Source of the DNA: a virus
Virus record (IMG/VR): IMGVR_UViG_3300027974_001778
Coordinates: 1-64,000 of that record
Direction: 5' to 3' (one strand)
Length of the DNA: 64,000 nt
Below the pieces are notes generated by a model. The model was not told the origin of the DNA. It did not search any database and saw only the letters and a list, made by a program, of their open reading frames with translations. This document shows positions 29,484 to 38,489 of the stretch, piece by piece (within the stretch, counting starts at the first letter, position 1; the number at the start of each line of letters is the position of its first letter). Both the position numbers and the translations under genes were made by a program.

Positions 29484-32258
29484 TTTTTCTTCCCAACCTT
29501 CCTCGGCTAAATCATACATATAATCTGGCTTAAGACCTCGTCTTTCCCAATAGTTTAATTCTTGTTCAGTTATATCTAAGACATCTTCTTGTAACTTATC
29601 TTGAGAACCCTCATCCAATGGGTGTCCATTAATAAGTTCACACTGAGTTGTTGTAAAGATTCCTCTATCTTGAGGGTTATCAACAATTAAACCATTTCTA
29701 ACTTCGTCTTTAAATACAACCATCAAAGGTTCAATTCTTTTATTGAACGTTGCAATCGCTCTTGGTACATTATAATCACCAGTTAAGTCAGGGTCGTTAT
29801 CCAATATATCTTTATCCAACATATAACAGTTTACCATAACACCATCAGTTATAGGTTTTGACTTAGGATTCATAAGGGAGTTATAAGCATTCGTATCTTT
29901 AATTTGTTTTACGGTCATCTTTTGAACATCACCCTGAGATGATTTAGTTCCGTTGTTAACGTACAAAATAACATCACCTAAATTCACATTTAAATTATTT
30001 TTTAATGCCAATTCCATGTGAGCCATTCTACTCATACTGTTACCAGATTTAGTCTTTGTAGTTAACCTTTTATTATAATCATCAAGACTTAATTTAACTT
30101 TAGCTCTTTGGGCAATCTTACTCAATGGAATTTTTTTATCAAATATGATTTGAAGGTATTCATAATAATATTCAACGAAGGCCTTACCATTACCTTGTAA
30201 TAACATTTTAATACCCTTATCTAAAAACGCCTCAATATATAATGGAAGTTTTTTTGACTTAATACTATTACCCGTTAACTTAATTTTACCTTTGGAATCC
30301 ATAACAGCATAATTCTTACGAGCCAAGTTAATACAAGATGGCCATACCCCATCGGTGTCAAGAGCCATCTCACCTCTCATGAAGATATCATTGTATTCAG
30401 CAACGTCAGCTTCAGGCCCGTAATATTCTTTACCCTCTTTAACCTTCCAATTCAATCCACGTCCAACATAAACTCTGTCGTTCGCCTCATCAGGAGTAGA
30501 AAAGTTCACACCATCCGTATCCATTACCAATGGAACATAACCTTTAGTCATAAAGAATCTAATCATTTGACGAAGGTATTGTCTACCTGTACAAGTGATT
30601 TGTTCCCCCATATACATGTCACCCCAAGCATAAACCTGAGGAGCTGATAAAGCACCGAACATCGAGTTAATGAAAATTTTAATTGGCAATTGTTTATTAC
30701 CATATGATTCAGACTTCTTACGGTCAACATTATAAAACTCTTCGGCAAGTTGTTTGTATTTGATACGAGTGTTACGGAAATAACTTAACATTCCTTTCAT
30801 CGCACCTGTTACATCACAATCAGGAAATACATCATGTACTAATTGAATAGAGGGGTATAGAGACGAGAAATCGAGCTTAAGTACGTTCTTACTATAACCA
30901 ACTTTAAGTAGTCGAGAAAGACCTCCTACGAAGTCTGTCTTGGATTCTTTGGCAGGTATTGCAAGTCCGTGTTTATAAGACCATGCTAACATTAACATTT
31001 TCCATAATGTTGCAGTACCCATAGTAGATACTCTTTCATAAGTTGTTGGAATCATCGCAGCCAACAAGAACGAACCTTGGTTGAACTCTTGGTCTACCTT
31101 AAGGGTTTCATCTAAGTCATCGTCAAGATACATCTCAACTAACTTGTCACCCGCAATCTGATTATAAACATCTGAACGTTTAGAACAAGCGTCATCAATC
31201 TTAGAATCAACACCGACTTTCTTATACTTACCATTCTGAATGTTTAACCAATAATTTTCTTTCTTTGTATAGAATGGTCCAATATCTGAATGGTCAATAT
31301 ATACACGGTCAGGAGCTTCGGCATTAATGTATTGTGTAATGTATTTCAAACCCGCGGCTTTAATACTCGAGTTAATCGCCTGAGCTCTACGAACGGCATG
31401 AATAATATCAATTACATTGTAACCCCAAATAGAAGTTTGAGTAAAATTCTCAACCTCATTGGCAAGTTTCAACATACTATCTTTTCTTGTGAAAGAATGT
31501 TCAGGGTGTAATGATTTACAAATCTTCTTTGGGTCGATACCTAAGATTCTACATCTTTCGAATATCCAATGCCAGTCGAAGTTCGCTGAATTATATCCAC
31601 CAATAATACTTGGCTTAAGTTCATTGATTACCTTGAAGAATTCTATGATGGCATTTCTCTCTTCAGATTCATCCATACATTCGATTACTCTGTGGTAACC
31701 TTTATTGGTTTTAATTCCAATCATGAAGATACGACCGTCCTTAGGTTCAAGTGCAGTCGTTTCTAAGTCAAATACAAGACGGGTAACCTCTTCATAGTTT
31801 TCAAAACCTTTGAATAGTCTTTTTTCTTTTGAAATTAAATATTGTTCTACAGGAGGTAGAACCATCACTTTATCTTTAGTCTTATCACCCCATGGGTCAC
31901 ATCCACCTTCTCTAAAGAATTGGATTAGTTCTCTGTAACCTTTTAAGGATTTAACCATGAAAGTCATACCCTTTTGTAATCTTTCATTACTATGGGTTTC
32001 TAACTTTTCAATCATGATACCATGTTTGGTCATGGCATCTTTCTGAGCTGCTTTTGAACCATTGTAAAAGTTAATCTCACGCAAGTCACCAACCCACGCA
32101 AACGGTGTGAATGTGTCTTTTCGGATTTCCTTTCCTTTACCAGGGATTTCTTTGATTTTGTAAATGCAGTTCTCGCGATAGTCGTATTCGATAGCGACTA
32201 TAAATTCTTCGGGGTCGTTTCCATGTAGGAACGATTCAATATCTTGGTCTGTAAACAT
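29460..32258 (-). CDS. gp43: Family B DNA polymerase, gp43-like
   Basis: Replicative polymerase with 3'-5' proofreading. Exo I is VFDLETTAL (D164, E166), exo II GGYNSANFDWHW (220-231). Polymerase motif A is KLDFSSLYPSIQ (461-472), motif B KQLPIKIFINSMFGAL (522-537) and motif C VMDTDGVNF (578-586, D580/D582). The 932-residue length is near T4 gp43 (898). The C-terminal region would carry thumb and clamp-binding parts. The upstream region has a sigma70-like box pair overlapping a TATTTATG motif, and a 14-bp palindrome 28 nt before the start codon, where T4-like gp43 genes often have a self-binding RNA operator. It converges with, and overlaps by 24 nt, the plus-strand small gene. Confidence 0.95.
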   Translation of the reverse strand: MFTDQDIESFLHGNDPEEFIVAIEYDYRENCIYKIKEIPGKGKEIRKDTFTPFAWVGDLREINFYNGSKAAQKDAMTKHGIMIEKLETHSNERLQKGMTFMVKSLKGYRELIQFFREGGCDPWGDKTKDKVMVLPPVEQYLISKEKRLFKGFENYEEVTRLVFDLETTALEPKDGRIFMIGIKTNKGYHRVIECMDESEERNAIIEFFKVINELKPSIIGGYNSANFDWHWIFERCRILGIDPKKICKSLHPEHSFTRKDSMLKLANEVENFTQTSIWGYNVIDIIHAVRRAQAINSSIKAAGLKYITQYINAEAPDRVYIDHSDIGPFYTKKENYWLNIQNGKYKKVGVDSKIDDACSKRSDVYNQIAGDKLVEMYLDDDLDETLKVDQEFNQGSFLLAAMIPTTYERVSTMGTATLWKMLMLAWSYKHGLAIPAKESKTDFVGGLSRLLKVGYSKNVLKLDFSSLYPSIQLVHDVFPDCDVTGAMKGMLSYFRNTRIKYKQLAEEFYNVDRKKSESYGNKQLPIKIFINSMFGALSAPQVYAWGDMYMGEQITCTGRQYLRQMIRFFMTKGYVPLVMDTDGVNFSTPDEANDRVYVGRGLNWKVKEGKEYYGPEADVAEYNDIFMRGEMALDTDGVWPSCINLARKNYAVMDSKGKIKLTGNSIKSKKLPLYIEAFLDKGIKMLLQGNGKAFVEYYYEYLQIIFDKKIPLSKIAQRAKVKLSLDDYNKRLTTKTKSGNSMSRMAHMELALKNNLNVNLGDVILYVNNGTKSSQGDVQKMTVKQIKDTNAYNSLMNPKSKPITDGVMVNCYMLDKDILDNDPDLTGDYNVPRAIATFNKRIEPLMVVFKDEVRNGLIVDNPQDRGIFTTTQCELINGHPLDEGSQDKLQEDVLDITEQELNYWERRGLKPDYMYDLAEEGWEEKLGLLQTV

Positions 32259-32286
32259 ATGTAATATACGAGTGGTTTATTGGCAA

Positions 32287-32300
32287 TCACAATATTGTGA
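32287..32300. promoter_or_regulatory. 14-bp palindrome upstream of DNA polymerase
   Basis: TCACAATATTGTGA is perfectly self-complementary and centred about 35 nt before ATG 32258. As DNA it could bind a dimeric repressor; as RNA it would form a 5-bp hairpin with an AUAU loop, reminiscent of the autoregulatory hairpin in T4-like gene 43 leaders. Confidence 0.4.
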
Positions 32301-32320
32301 AGTTCACCTTACTCATCTTA

Positions 32321-32352
32321 CATAAATATAGAAAATTAAATTGGTTAATCAA
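32321..32352 (-). promoter_or_regulatory. Composite promoter region of the DNA polymerase gene
   Basis: The minus strand has TTGATT (32352-32347), 16 nt, TATATT (32330-32325), a plausible sigma70-like pair, and the overlapping TATTTATG (32328-32321), a variant of the late motif. It lies 62 nt before ATG 32258. Early use seems more natural for a polymerase. Confidence 0.4.
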
Positions 32353-32353
32353 A

Positions 32354-32731
32354 TTAACAACAAGCAGTTTCTGAAATAAAACTATCTTGGATATTAATAT
32401 AAAGTTCCTCTCTGATTGGTAGAATTAAATTCCCTTCGTCGTTTTTAATTAAAAATTGACCTTGGTATCTACCAGGAGTATTTGTATCTCTTGCAGTAAA
32501 TTTAAAATAAATGTAATACTCGGGGTCAGCACCTTCAGGTAAAATTAAATTTACAATTTCAGCAGGAGCAGAAACAATTTTAGGAATTCCAGTTTCTACC
32601 TCAACCATAGTGAAAAATATAGTAGAAACCTCCAAGTCTTGCATAAGTTGCAAATAACCTGACCTTCCGTCTTTTACAACCTGCATTTTTAATACAGGTA
32701 AAGTTGCATTCTTTTTTATATAAAATTCCAT
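32354..32731 (-). CDS. Unknown beta-rich protein, 125 residues
   Basis: Not assigned. It begins EFYIKKNATLPVLKMQVVKD and has regular beta strands with an immunoglobulin-like rhythm, including YYIYFKFTARDTNTPGRYQG and LILPIREELYINIQDSF, ending in a Cys-Cys pair. The pattern DT-x3-GRYQGQF resembles small baseplate/fibre-attachment domains of the BppU type, but this is only a resemblance. It lies just downstream of the glycosyltransferase group yet has its own TATTTATT motif 3 nt before the ATG, which argues for a late virion protein. Confidence 0.65.
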   Translation of the reverse strand: MEFYIKKNATLPVLKMQVVKDGRSGYLQLMQDLEVSTIFFTMVEVETGIPKIVSAPAEIVNLILPEGADPEYYIYFKFTARDTNTPGRYQGQFLIKNDEGNLILPIREELYINIQDSFISETACC

Positions 32732-32734
32732 AAC

Positions 32735-32742
32735 AATAAATA
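32735..32742 (-). promoter_or_regulatory. TATTTATT late-promoter candidate
   Basis: Minus-strand TATTTATT, 3 nt before ATG 32731, in the 16-nt gap downstream of the 557-residue glycosyltransferase gene. Confidence 0.55.
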
Positions 32743-32747
32743 TACTG

Positions 32748-34421
32748 TTATGATTCTTTACGCAGCTCTCTGTTATAATGTTCGAATCTATCGTGTTCTG
32801 TTGGTGTCATAAGTAACAACCCAGGGTACAACTCATCTTTTTTAACTAACTGATACATATGACTCATCCATGTTTGTTCAAACGGATGTGCCCATGTTGT
32901 ATCTAAGAACATTTTTTTATTTCCTGGTCTACTAACAATCTGAGGCCAGTTACAATAATAAACGTCACCAACTGCATATGGAACACCCTTGTGGGATAAC
33001 ACAGCATTGAATTCTGTTTTTGGAGCATTAGGGTCAAGTCCCATTTCTGGAAGTCTTGGTTTACCTGGCCAAAACTCATCTCTTACATGTTGAGGAACAT
33101 TGTACCAAGCCCACTGAGTTCCATTGTCTCCATAAAACTCAGAATAATTCATCTTTAAAAAATCAAAATTTTCTTTCTTAATAATTTCTAAAGACTTTGT
33201 ATATAAATTGGAAACATATCGATTGAATCCATTCCTACAAGATGTCCCTTCATTTGGAAAGAAGAACATATCGTCCTCAAAGAATAAATAATAATCTAAA
33301 TCAGTTTTATCAAAATGTTCGGCAATCCATTGTCTACCACCACATATACCTAAATTATCTTTTTTAATATGTTCAAAATCAAATTCTTTACAAATTACCG
33401 AGTATTCCTCGGTAGTTGACAAATCACTTGAATTATCTAACAAAAACTTTTTAGTTTTTAGTATGTAGTCCTTATCATATGCCAACATAGAATCAATAAG
33501 AGTTCTAAATTGTTTTGGACTATTGAATGTAATAACATACAATCCAACTTTGTTTGGGTCCAAAGTATTGATAACTTTTTCTGTATTTTCACTTTTAACT
33601 TTGAGCTCATCGTTTTTTAAATTTTCAAAAAATGTTCCGATTAAACCATTTGATTCAATTTCAAAATAGTTAATCATATCCGAATGTTTATAAGCCATAA
33701 TACTGAAAATTGATTCTTCAGTACCCATGTATCCATCTTCTAATGTTGATTTAAGTAACCCGTAATAAATTCCGTTAATATCACTTATTGTATGTTTTGG
33801 TCCACCAAAAAATCCTCCTCTGGAAACTTTGGTAACCTTGGCACCAGCAAGAGCATTTAATTTACCATAATTAAATCCATGTATTTCAGTTTCAGCACCG
33901 TATGGAAAACTAACAAATGAAAATTTTGAAATATATTTTGATAAATTATTTAATACTTTATCATGAGTAAAGTATCCTGGATGAACTGTATTCGTTAAAC
34001 CACCATCAATCCAAAACATATATTCCGAATCAAATTGGTCCATTATTTTGGCGTCATGTAATAAAAAAACTTTAGACATAACCAATGGATTATAATTGTC
34101 TAATCTTGCTTGAGTAGATTCTTTTAACCAACCAACTTGATTATACCATTCTGGATTTGTTCTTATTTTTTGAATCATTGGGAAAAACTCTGAATTAGTA
34201 AACCAACTTAATGGTCTTACAATAAACTGAGTGGTTTTAGAACTTCTTCTTTCAAAAACAAATTCTTTTAATTCTTCGTCTCCAAAGATTATTAAGTTTT
34301 CTTCAACCTCTAAAAGTTTTTCAAACTTATCTAAATAATGTTGATAAGGTCTTGACCATCCTTCGGTCAGTTCACCTCTTCCAATATCCCAAATACCTGT
34401 TACTAATGTTATATTACTCAT
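32748..34421 (-). CDS. Two-domain glycosyltransferase (HtrL/YibB-like + GT-A)
   Basis: Residues 1-290 resemble the HtrL/YibB (WlaTC) family: start TLVTGIWDIGRGELTEGWSR and the sugar-nucleotide site YMFWIDGG (134-141). Residues about 290-557 form a second GT-A domain beginning GLYVITFNSPKQFRTLIDS with the acidic metal site YLFFEDDMFFF and an FNAVLSHKGVPYAVGD acceptor-side region. Bifunctional chains of this kind add successive sugars. It overlaps the next upstream gene by 8 nt and is the last of four consecutive glycosyltransferase genes that lie downstream of the Thr/Pro-rich fibre genes. Acceptor and sugar are unknown. Confidence 0.7.
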   Translation of the reverse strand: MSNITLVTGIWDIGRGELTEGWSRPYQHYLDKFEKLLEVEENLIIFGDEELKEFVFERRSSKTTQFIVRPLSWFTNSEFFPMIQKIRTNPEWYNQVGWLKESTQARLDNYNPLVMSKVFLLHDAKIMDQFDSEYMFWIDGGLTNTVHPGYFTHDKVLNNLSKYISKFSFVSFPYGAETEIHGFNYGKLNALAGAKVTKVSRGGFFGGPKHTISDINGIYYGLLKSTLEDGYMGTEESIFSIMAYKHSDMINYFEIESNGLIGTFFENLKNDELKVKSENTEKVINTLDPNKVGLYVITFNSPKQFRTLIDSMLAYDKDYILKTKKFLLDNSSDLSTTEEYSVICKEFDFEHIKKDNLGICGGRQWIAEHFDKTDLDYYLFFEDDMFFFPNEGTSCRNGFNRYVSNLYTKSLEIIKKENFDFLKMNYSEFYGDNGTQWAWYNVPQHVRDEFWPGKPRLPEMGLDPNAPKTEFNAVLSHKGVPYAVGDVYYCNWPQIVSRPGNKKMFLDTTWAHPFEQTWMSHMYQLVKKDELYPGLLLMTPTEHDRFEHYNRELRKES

Positions 34422-35295
34422 AAATTCTATTAAATTCTTCTAATATTCTATAGAAGCTTTTATTGTTTAAGAAGAGTTCCTCATCAACTCCTCTAGGTGC
34501 GTTGTCTCTACACCACCAAATATCGAAATGTTTTCTAACAAATAAATCTAAATGGTTAAAATACATTAAAGTCATAACGTGTTCTTCATGTGGTATACCC
34601 TTATCTTCAGTTATTATTTTTTGAACATAGTCTTCAAATAAATTAACAACCTCATCCCACTTATCTCTGTGTCCACCAAACATACCACCAATCACATGAA
34701 TACTTCTATCGTATTCAGTATACCATTTTCTATCAACAGTGCCCGACCAATAGTTTCTATCATTTTCTTTACCTAAAATTAAAAACTTATCACTTGTATC
34801 CTCAATAAGATTCTTTAAAAAATCATTATTAAACAAACTACTTTCATAATATCTTTGTTGAATATGTTCATTTGTTAGATACTTTAGGGGAATCAATCCA
34901 CAATGGGATAATCCAGCATCAATCCAATAATAATAATCATAAGATTTATCTTCGTTCCACCACCAATGAAACTTACTGTATTGAACCTCAACACATCTGT
35001 CTCCATTTTTAGTTTCCTCAATATTCTTATATTGATTAATCAAATCTTTAAATTTGGTATTTCCAATATCAAAAACCTGAAACTTAAGTTTGTCTTTTGG
35101 AATTGAGTATTCGACATAAAAAAACTCTTCTAATGAAGGTAATTCTCTATCTGAAGTGTAACATAGGAAATCCGCGTCTGTCATCTTTAAAAGTGACAAC
35201 AAACTATACCTATAATGTCCTCCTCTATTTGGTCTACCTCCAAATTCAGTACCATATAGGTCACTGTAAATTGATGTTATAAATTTAACTGACAT
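34414..35295 (-). CDS. HtrL/YibB-like glycosyltransferase
   Basis: A 293-residue protein with the same family signature as the N-terminal domain of its neighbour: start VKFITSIYSDLYGTEFGGRP, tyrosine-rich YYYWIDAGLSHCG (122-134) with the acidic site, and IHVIGGMFGGHRDKWDEVV near residue 205. The FF/MFGG-G-H/K-P-like loop occurs in both, pointing to duplication. It overlaps its neighbours by 11 and 8 nt, so the four genes are probably translated together. The fold and catalytic Asp support activity; donor and acceptor cannot be read. Confidence 0.65.
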   Translation of the reverse strand: MSVKFITSIYSDLYGTEFGGRPNRGGHYRYSLLSLLKMTDADFLCYTSDRELPSLEEFFYVEYSIPKDKLKFQVFDIGNTKFKDLINQYKNIEETKNGDRCVEVQYSKFHWWWNEDKSYDYYYWIDAGLSHCGLIPLKYLTNEHIQQRYYESSLFNNDFLKNLIEDTSDKFLILGKENDRNYWSGTVDRKWYTEYDRSIHVIGGMFGGHRDKWDEVVNLFEDYVQKIITEDKGIPHEEHVMTLMYFNHLDLFVRKHFDIWWCRDNAPRGVDEELFLNNKSFYRILEEFNRIYE

Positions 35296-36028
35296 AATAA
35301 AATTCTTTATGTTCCCCGTTATCTTTCATTTCTTGAACTTTATATTGGTCCATAAATTCTCTAGGGATTTTAGTTGGACACCACCTATTCCAATTATAGG
35401 TTTGCATGTACCAATTACTATACATACCTTCAGATATGTTTGAATAACCAGCTTTCTGTGGTGCTATTGGTAAAATTGGACAGTAACTTTGATGTTTCTG
35501 AACTATAAATTTAAAAGTATAATCATCTAAGGCGTGAAAATAATCTCCACTTGTAAATGCTGTTAACGCAATATCAAAAATAGAATCGTAGATAGATTCA
35601 TCATATATAACCATATTAGCTGCGTAGATACCACGAGCGTTTTCATCCGCTTCAGGTAAATTAGTCATATCTAATAATAAATTACATTTATCACTAACAT
35701 TAATATCTCTATTTTGAGTTGGCCCTAAATTAAACATTGCAAATTCTAAATCAGGACAAGTGTCTTCTATTTTTTGAAGTAGGTCTTTTGCGTAAGGCAT
35801 AACACCACAATCATCCTCAATAATCATTACACGAGGATAACTTCTTTCTTTTGCAATCTTAATAATTTCAAAAGTTGATTTGGTTATACCCATATAAGAA
35901 TTAGTATCTATCGCAGGAAATCTTTCAAAATCCCATCCGAGATAATTCATTTCCTTTGTAATTTCTTCTAACCTATCAGGTCGTCTATCCAAATTTACAA
36001 TAAACTTAGGGATTTCACTAAATTTCAT
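35285..36028 (-). CDS. Family 25-type glycosyltransferase
   Basis: Begins IPKFIVNLDRRPDRLEEIT (VNLDRRPDRL at 11-20), the hallmark of GT25 LPS/collagen galactosyltransferase-like enzymes, and has the acidic metal site RVMIIEDDCGVM (66-77). The GIYAANMVIYDES segment around residue 135 and the DYFHALDDYTFKF segment near 165 match the family's acceptor half. 247 residues is normal length. GT25 members modify lipo-oligosaccharide in bacteria and hydroxylysine in collagen, so both cell-surface and protein acceptors are possible. Confidence 0.78.
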   Translation of the reverse strand: MKFSEIPKFIVNLDRRPDRLEEITKEMNYLGWDFERFPAIDTNSYMGITKSTFEIIKIAKERSYPRVMIIEDDCGVMPYAKDLLQKIEDTCPDLEFAMFNLGPTQNRDINVSDKCNLLLDMTNLPEADENARGIYAANMVIYDESIYDSIFDIALTAFTSGDYFHALDDYTFKFIVQKHQSYCPILPIAPQKAGYSNISEGMYSNWYMQTYNWNRWCPTKIPREFMDQYKVQEMKDNGEHKEFYYVS

Positions 36029-37293
36029 TAACTAACAACATTGTGATTTAATTGGCCAGTTATCCTATCACACCATCCTTTTGATTCTGAGTGAGGCCAA
36101 ACTACCCAGTAAGAAGGTAATTCTGTTGTTGGGAATTCTCTCCAAACTTTACAATACTTGTCAGGGTCTCTCATAAATCCTGCAATTTCATTCTTGTCGG
36201 CATCTTTTCTATATAATGTTTCATCCGAACCATTATGGAATGCAACAACCCAAAAATCATAATCAGTTTCAGTAACTTGTGAGTATCCAATATCAATACA
36301 ATGTTTGAATATAGTTGAGAATGAATTTTTCCAATCCTCTTCAGTTTCAAAATTATAAGGACTTGGTGGATATTGTTTGTCCAAACAATGTTTGTCTACC
36401 GCTCTTTTTTCAAATAATAAACCTGAATACTTCTCGTATTCTCTTAGAGTTCTAACAGTACCAAATCCGTATTGCCCATCATGGCCTACTTGAGTTTCAC
36501 CATCCATACCAAATAATTTTCTATTTGTTAAGTGAGAGTGAGTATTTTTTTGACCCCAAGTTTTATCATCATCCCATTGTTTTGTTCTACCTTTACGAGT
36601 GTACTCGTGATAAACTACAGGAATGTGTGGGTGGAATAAATCGTAACCCCATGTGTATGCTCTTGCTGCAATTGAAATCTCTTCACCATGAAAGTAGTAT
36701 TCAGGGTTATGTTGAACTTCTTTTGAAAACTCTCCTAATGTAAAACAGAAGTGAGCTGAATAGAATCTTGACGTAACAGGTTTTTTCATTTCTCTCCAAC
36801 CTGGAATTGTTTCAGGTAAGAAGAATACCGCACCTTCAGGAATGAATCTATCAAAGGCCATTCTCCAAGCATCTTGTGCTCTACCTGCTGGTTCGTTATC
36901 AGGGTCAAAGGAAGGTACATATCCCGTAAGTAGAGGTTTCTTGTACCCATCCTTTTGTAGACCCTTTATCATCTTGATTAGGATATCATCCCAATCTTTA
37001 ACAAATCTCATGTGAGAGTCAATTTGTAATGTATATGATTCTCCATCATAAAGTTGTTGTGTTAGGTTTCTTGCCCAACAAACTCCTTTTGCATCTTGAT
37101 ATGGAATGTCTAAGATTTTAAATCTTTTGTCGTCTCTATATTCATCTAAGTTATCAAACCCGTCTTCCTCTGCGAATTGTCTTGCAATTGAGAATACTAA
37201 ATTTTTAGGTTTCTTGGCGTTTTCCAACATGTCTTTTATTGTTGGTATTAACTGTGGGTCTCTGTAAGACGCAATTTGAACGAATATTTTCAT
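36028..37293 (-). CDS. Polypeptide GlcNAc-transferase-like glycosyltransferase (GT60 type)
   Basis: Begins KIFVQIASYRDPQLIPTIKD, followed by the strand LVFSIARQF, the CWARNLTQQLYDGE helix and the DxH-type metal site LQIDSHMRFVKDWDD (about 93-107). This set is characteristic of the GT60/GlcNAc family whose known eukaryotic member attaches GlcNAc to hydroxyproline of Skp1. YYFHGEEISIAARAYTWGYD with HEYTRKGR is the second conserved block. 421 residues fit the family. It is the first gene of the glycosyltransferase group, separated from the Thr/Pro-rich fibre genes by one terminator, which makes those proteins candidate acceptors. Confidence 0.75.
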   Translation of the reverse strand: MKIFVQIASYRDPQLIPTIKDMLENAKKPKNLVFSIARQFAEEDGFDNLDEYRDDKRFKILDIPYQDAKGVCWARNLTQQLYDGESYTLQIDSHMRFVKDWDDILIKMIKGLQKDGYKKPLLTGYVPSFDPDNEPAGRAQDAWRMAFDRFIPEGAVFFLPETIPGWREMKKPVTSRFYSAHFCFTLGEFSKEVQHNPEYYFHGEEISIAARAYTWGYDLFHPHIPVVYHEYTRKGRTKQWDDDKTWGQKNTHSHLTNRKLFGMDGETQVGHDGQYGFGTVRTLREYEKYSGLLFEKRAVDKHCLDKQYPPSPYNFETEEDWKNSFSTIFKHCIDIGYSQVTETDYDFWVVAFHNGSDETLYRKDADKNEIAGFMRDPDKYCKVWREFPTTELPSYWVVWPHSESKGWCDRITGQLNHNVVS

Positions 37294-37321
37294 TAATGTC
37301 TATTTTGTATTAAAAATAAAA

Positions 37322-37349
37322 AACCCTCCACAAAAGTAGAGGGTTTTTT
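37322..37349 (-). terminator. Rho-independent terminator between fibre and glycosyltransferase genes
   Basis: On the minus strand CCCTCTAC-TTTT-GTGGAGGG (8 bp with one G-U pair) is followed by TTTTTTATTTTT. It lies 25 nt after the stop of the 348-residue protein. The opposite strand has one mismatch in the stem but also six Ts, so it could act weakly there. Confidence 0.85.
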
Positions 37350-37373
37350 GAAATATATTATTTTTAATTATTT

Positions 37374-38420
37374 TTAACAACCTGATGGGTCGACACCTGT
37401 AATCTCACCTGAACCACCTGTAACTAGATATACCGCAGTTCCATTTGAATAATAACCATTTATAACTGGTGTTGATAAACCTGAGTTGTAGTATAAGAAT
37501 TCTCCAACATTTGGACCAATTCCTCCTGATACAGTTCCGTAGATTGTGTTAGGTGCTCCACTGAAATCAATACAAGCTAAGTTTGCTGTACTACCTGTAC
37601 CTAAACTATATTGATAATAAGTTCTTGTTGGTGTGGGCGATGGTGTATGTGTTGGAGTTTGTGTATTTGTAGGTGTATTTGTTGGAGTAGGTGTTAAAGT
37701 AGGACAAAGAGTGTAAGAAAATGCAACTACATCACCATCAGATTGAATTTCAACTACGTAGTTGTTATATTCCAAATATCCTGCTCCTGCAGGAGATGAC
37801 CCGTCGATATTAAGACTGAAATTGTTTACTAAATCAAAACTAGAATTATTACCATACACATTGATTAATGAACCTCCAATATTTCCACAAGCATTTAAAC
37901 TAGTCGAACCAGAATAAACGCTACTAAATAATATACGAGACAATGTTGGTGTTGGAGTTGATGTTGATGATGGTGTATCTGTTGGTGTTTGACTTGGTGT
38001 AATACTTGGAGTTGGAGTTGGAGTTACAGCGGCAGTGCCTGTATTAGTTGGAGTCGGAGTCACAGCAGCAGTTCCTGTTGGTGTATTTGTAGGAGTTGAT
38101 GTATTAGTTGGTGTTTGAGTATTAGTTGGAGTCGGAGTCACAGCAGCAGTTCCTGTTGGAGTATTACTTGGAGTAACACTTGGAGTTGGTGTTGGAGTCG
38201 CGGTTTCACTAATTGGCGGGAAAGCTCCTTGATTAATCAAAGAAACTGAACTAGTATAAACAGGAGAAATTGTATATGTCCCGTTAATTACCCAAATATT
38301 CTTTGTTTGATTTGGATTTAATTCAACTTGATACTCCCAAAGAGAGTCATCACATCTTCTATAATTAAAGTTCACAATTGTGGAACCTGTATTTGTTAAG
38401 GTATATTTGCTACATGCCAT
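37374..38420 (-). CDS. Thr/Pro-linker virion protein with two repeated beta domains
   Basis: 348 residues as beads on a string: an N-terminal domain (1-70) starting ACSKYTLTNTGSTIVNFNYR, a TPTNTPT-type linker (about 73-160), a small domain (163-240), a second short linker (about 240-266) and a last domain (267-348) ending GEITGVDPSGC. The two small domains share a plan: one Cys near the start, an IYG/NVYG turn, a Tyr-rich middle with the NGYYSNG or YLEYNNY type, and a C-terminal Cys. Such modules are common in uncharacterised phage fibre or adhesin proteins. No signal peptide is seen. It has a TATTTATT motif 18 nt upstream and a strong terminator. Confidence 0.7.
   Translation of the reverse strand: MACSKYTLTNTGSTIVNFNYRRCDDSLWEYQVELNPNQTKNIWVINGTYTISPVYTSSVSLINQGAFPPISETATPTPTPSVTPSNTPTGTAAVTPTPTNTQTPTNTSTPTNTPTGTAAVTPTPTNTGTAAVTPTPTPSITPSQTPTDTPSSTSTPTPTLSRILFSSVYSGSTSLNACGNIGGSLINVYGNNSSFDLVNNFSLNIDGSSPAGAGYLEYNNYVVEIQSDGDVVAFSYTLCPTLTPTPTNTPTNTQTPTHTPSPTPTRTYYQYSLGTGSTANLACIDFSGAPNTIYGTVSGGIGPNVGEFLYYNSGLSTPVINGYYSNGTAVYLVTGGSGEITGVDPSGC
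37624..38206 (-). repeat. Thr-Pro linker repeats in the 348-residue protein
   Basis: Two blocks (37943-38206 and 37624-37706) code for degenerate TPT/NTPT/GTAAVTPTPTNT units. The DNA is correspondingly repetitive, with long near-identical stretches such as the GTAAVTPTPTNT-coding segment present more than once. Confidence 0.85.
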
Positions 38421-38438
38421 CTTAAATGTTATTTATCT

Positions 38439-38446
38439 AATAAATA
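38439..38446 (-). promoter_or_regulatory. TATTTATT late-promoter candidate
   Basis: Minus-strand TATTTATT, 18 nt before ATG 38420, in the 69-nt gap between two Thr/Pro-rich genes. Confidence 0.55.
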
Positions 38447-38489
38447 CTACGATTTTCTCTAATTTTATAAAGTAATCTTATTTTATTTC

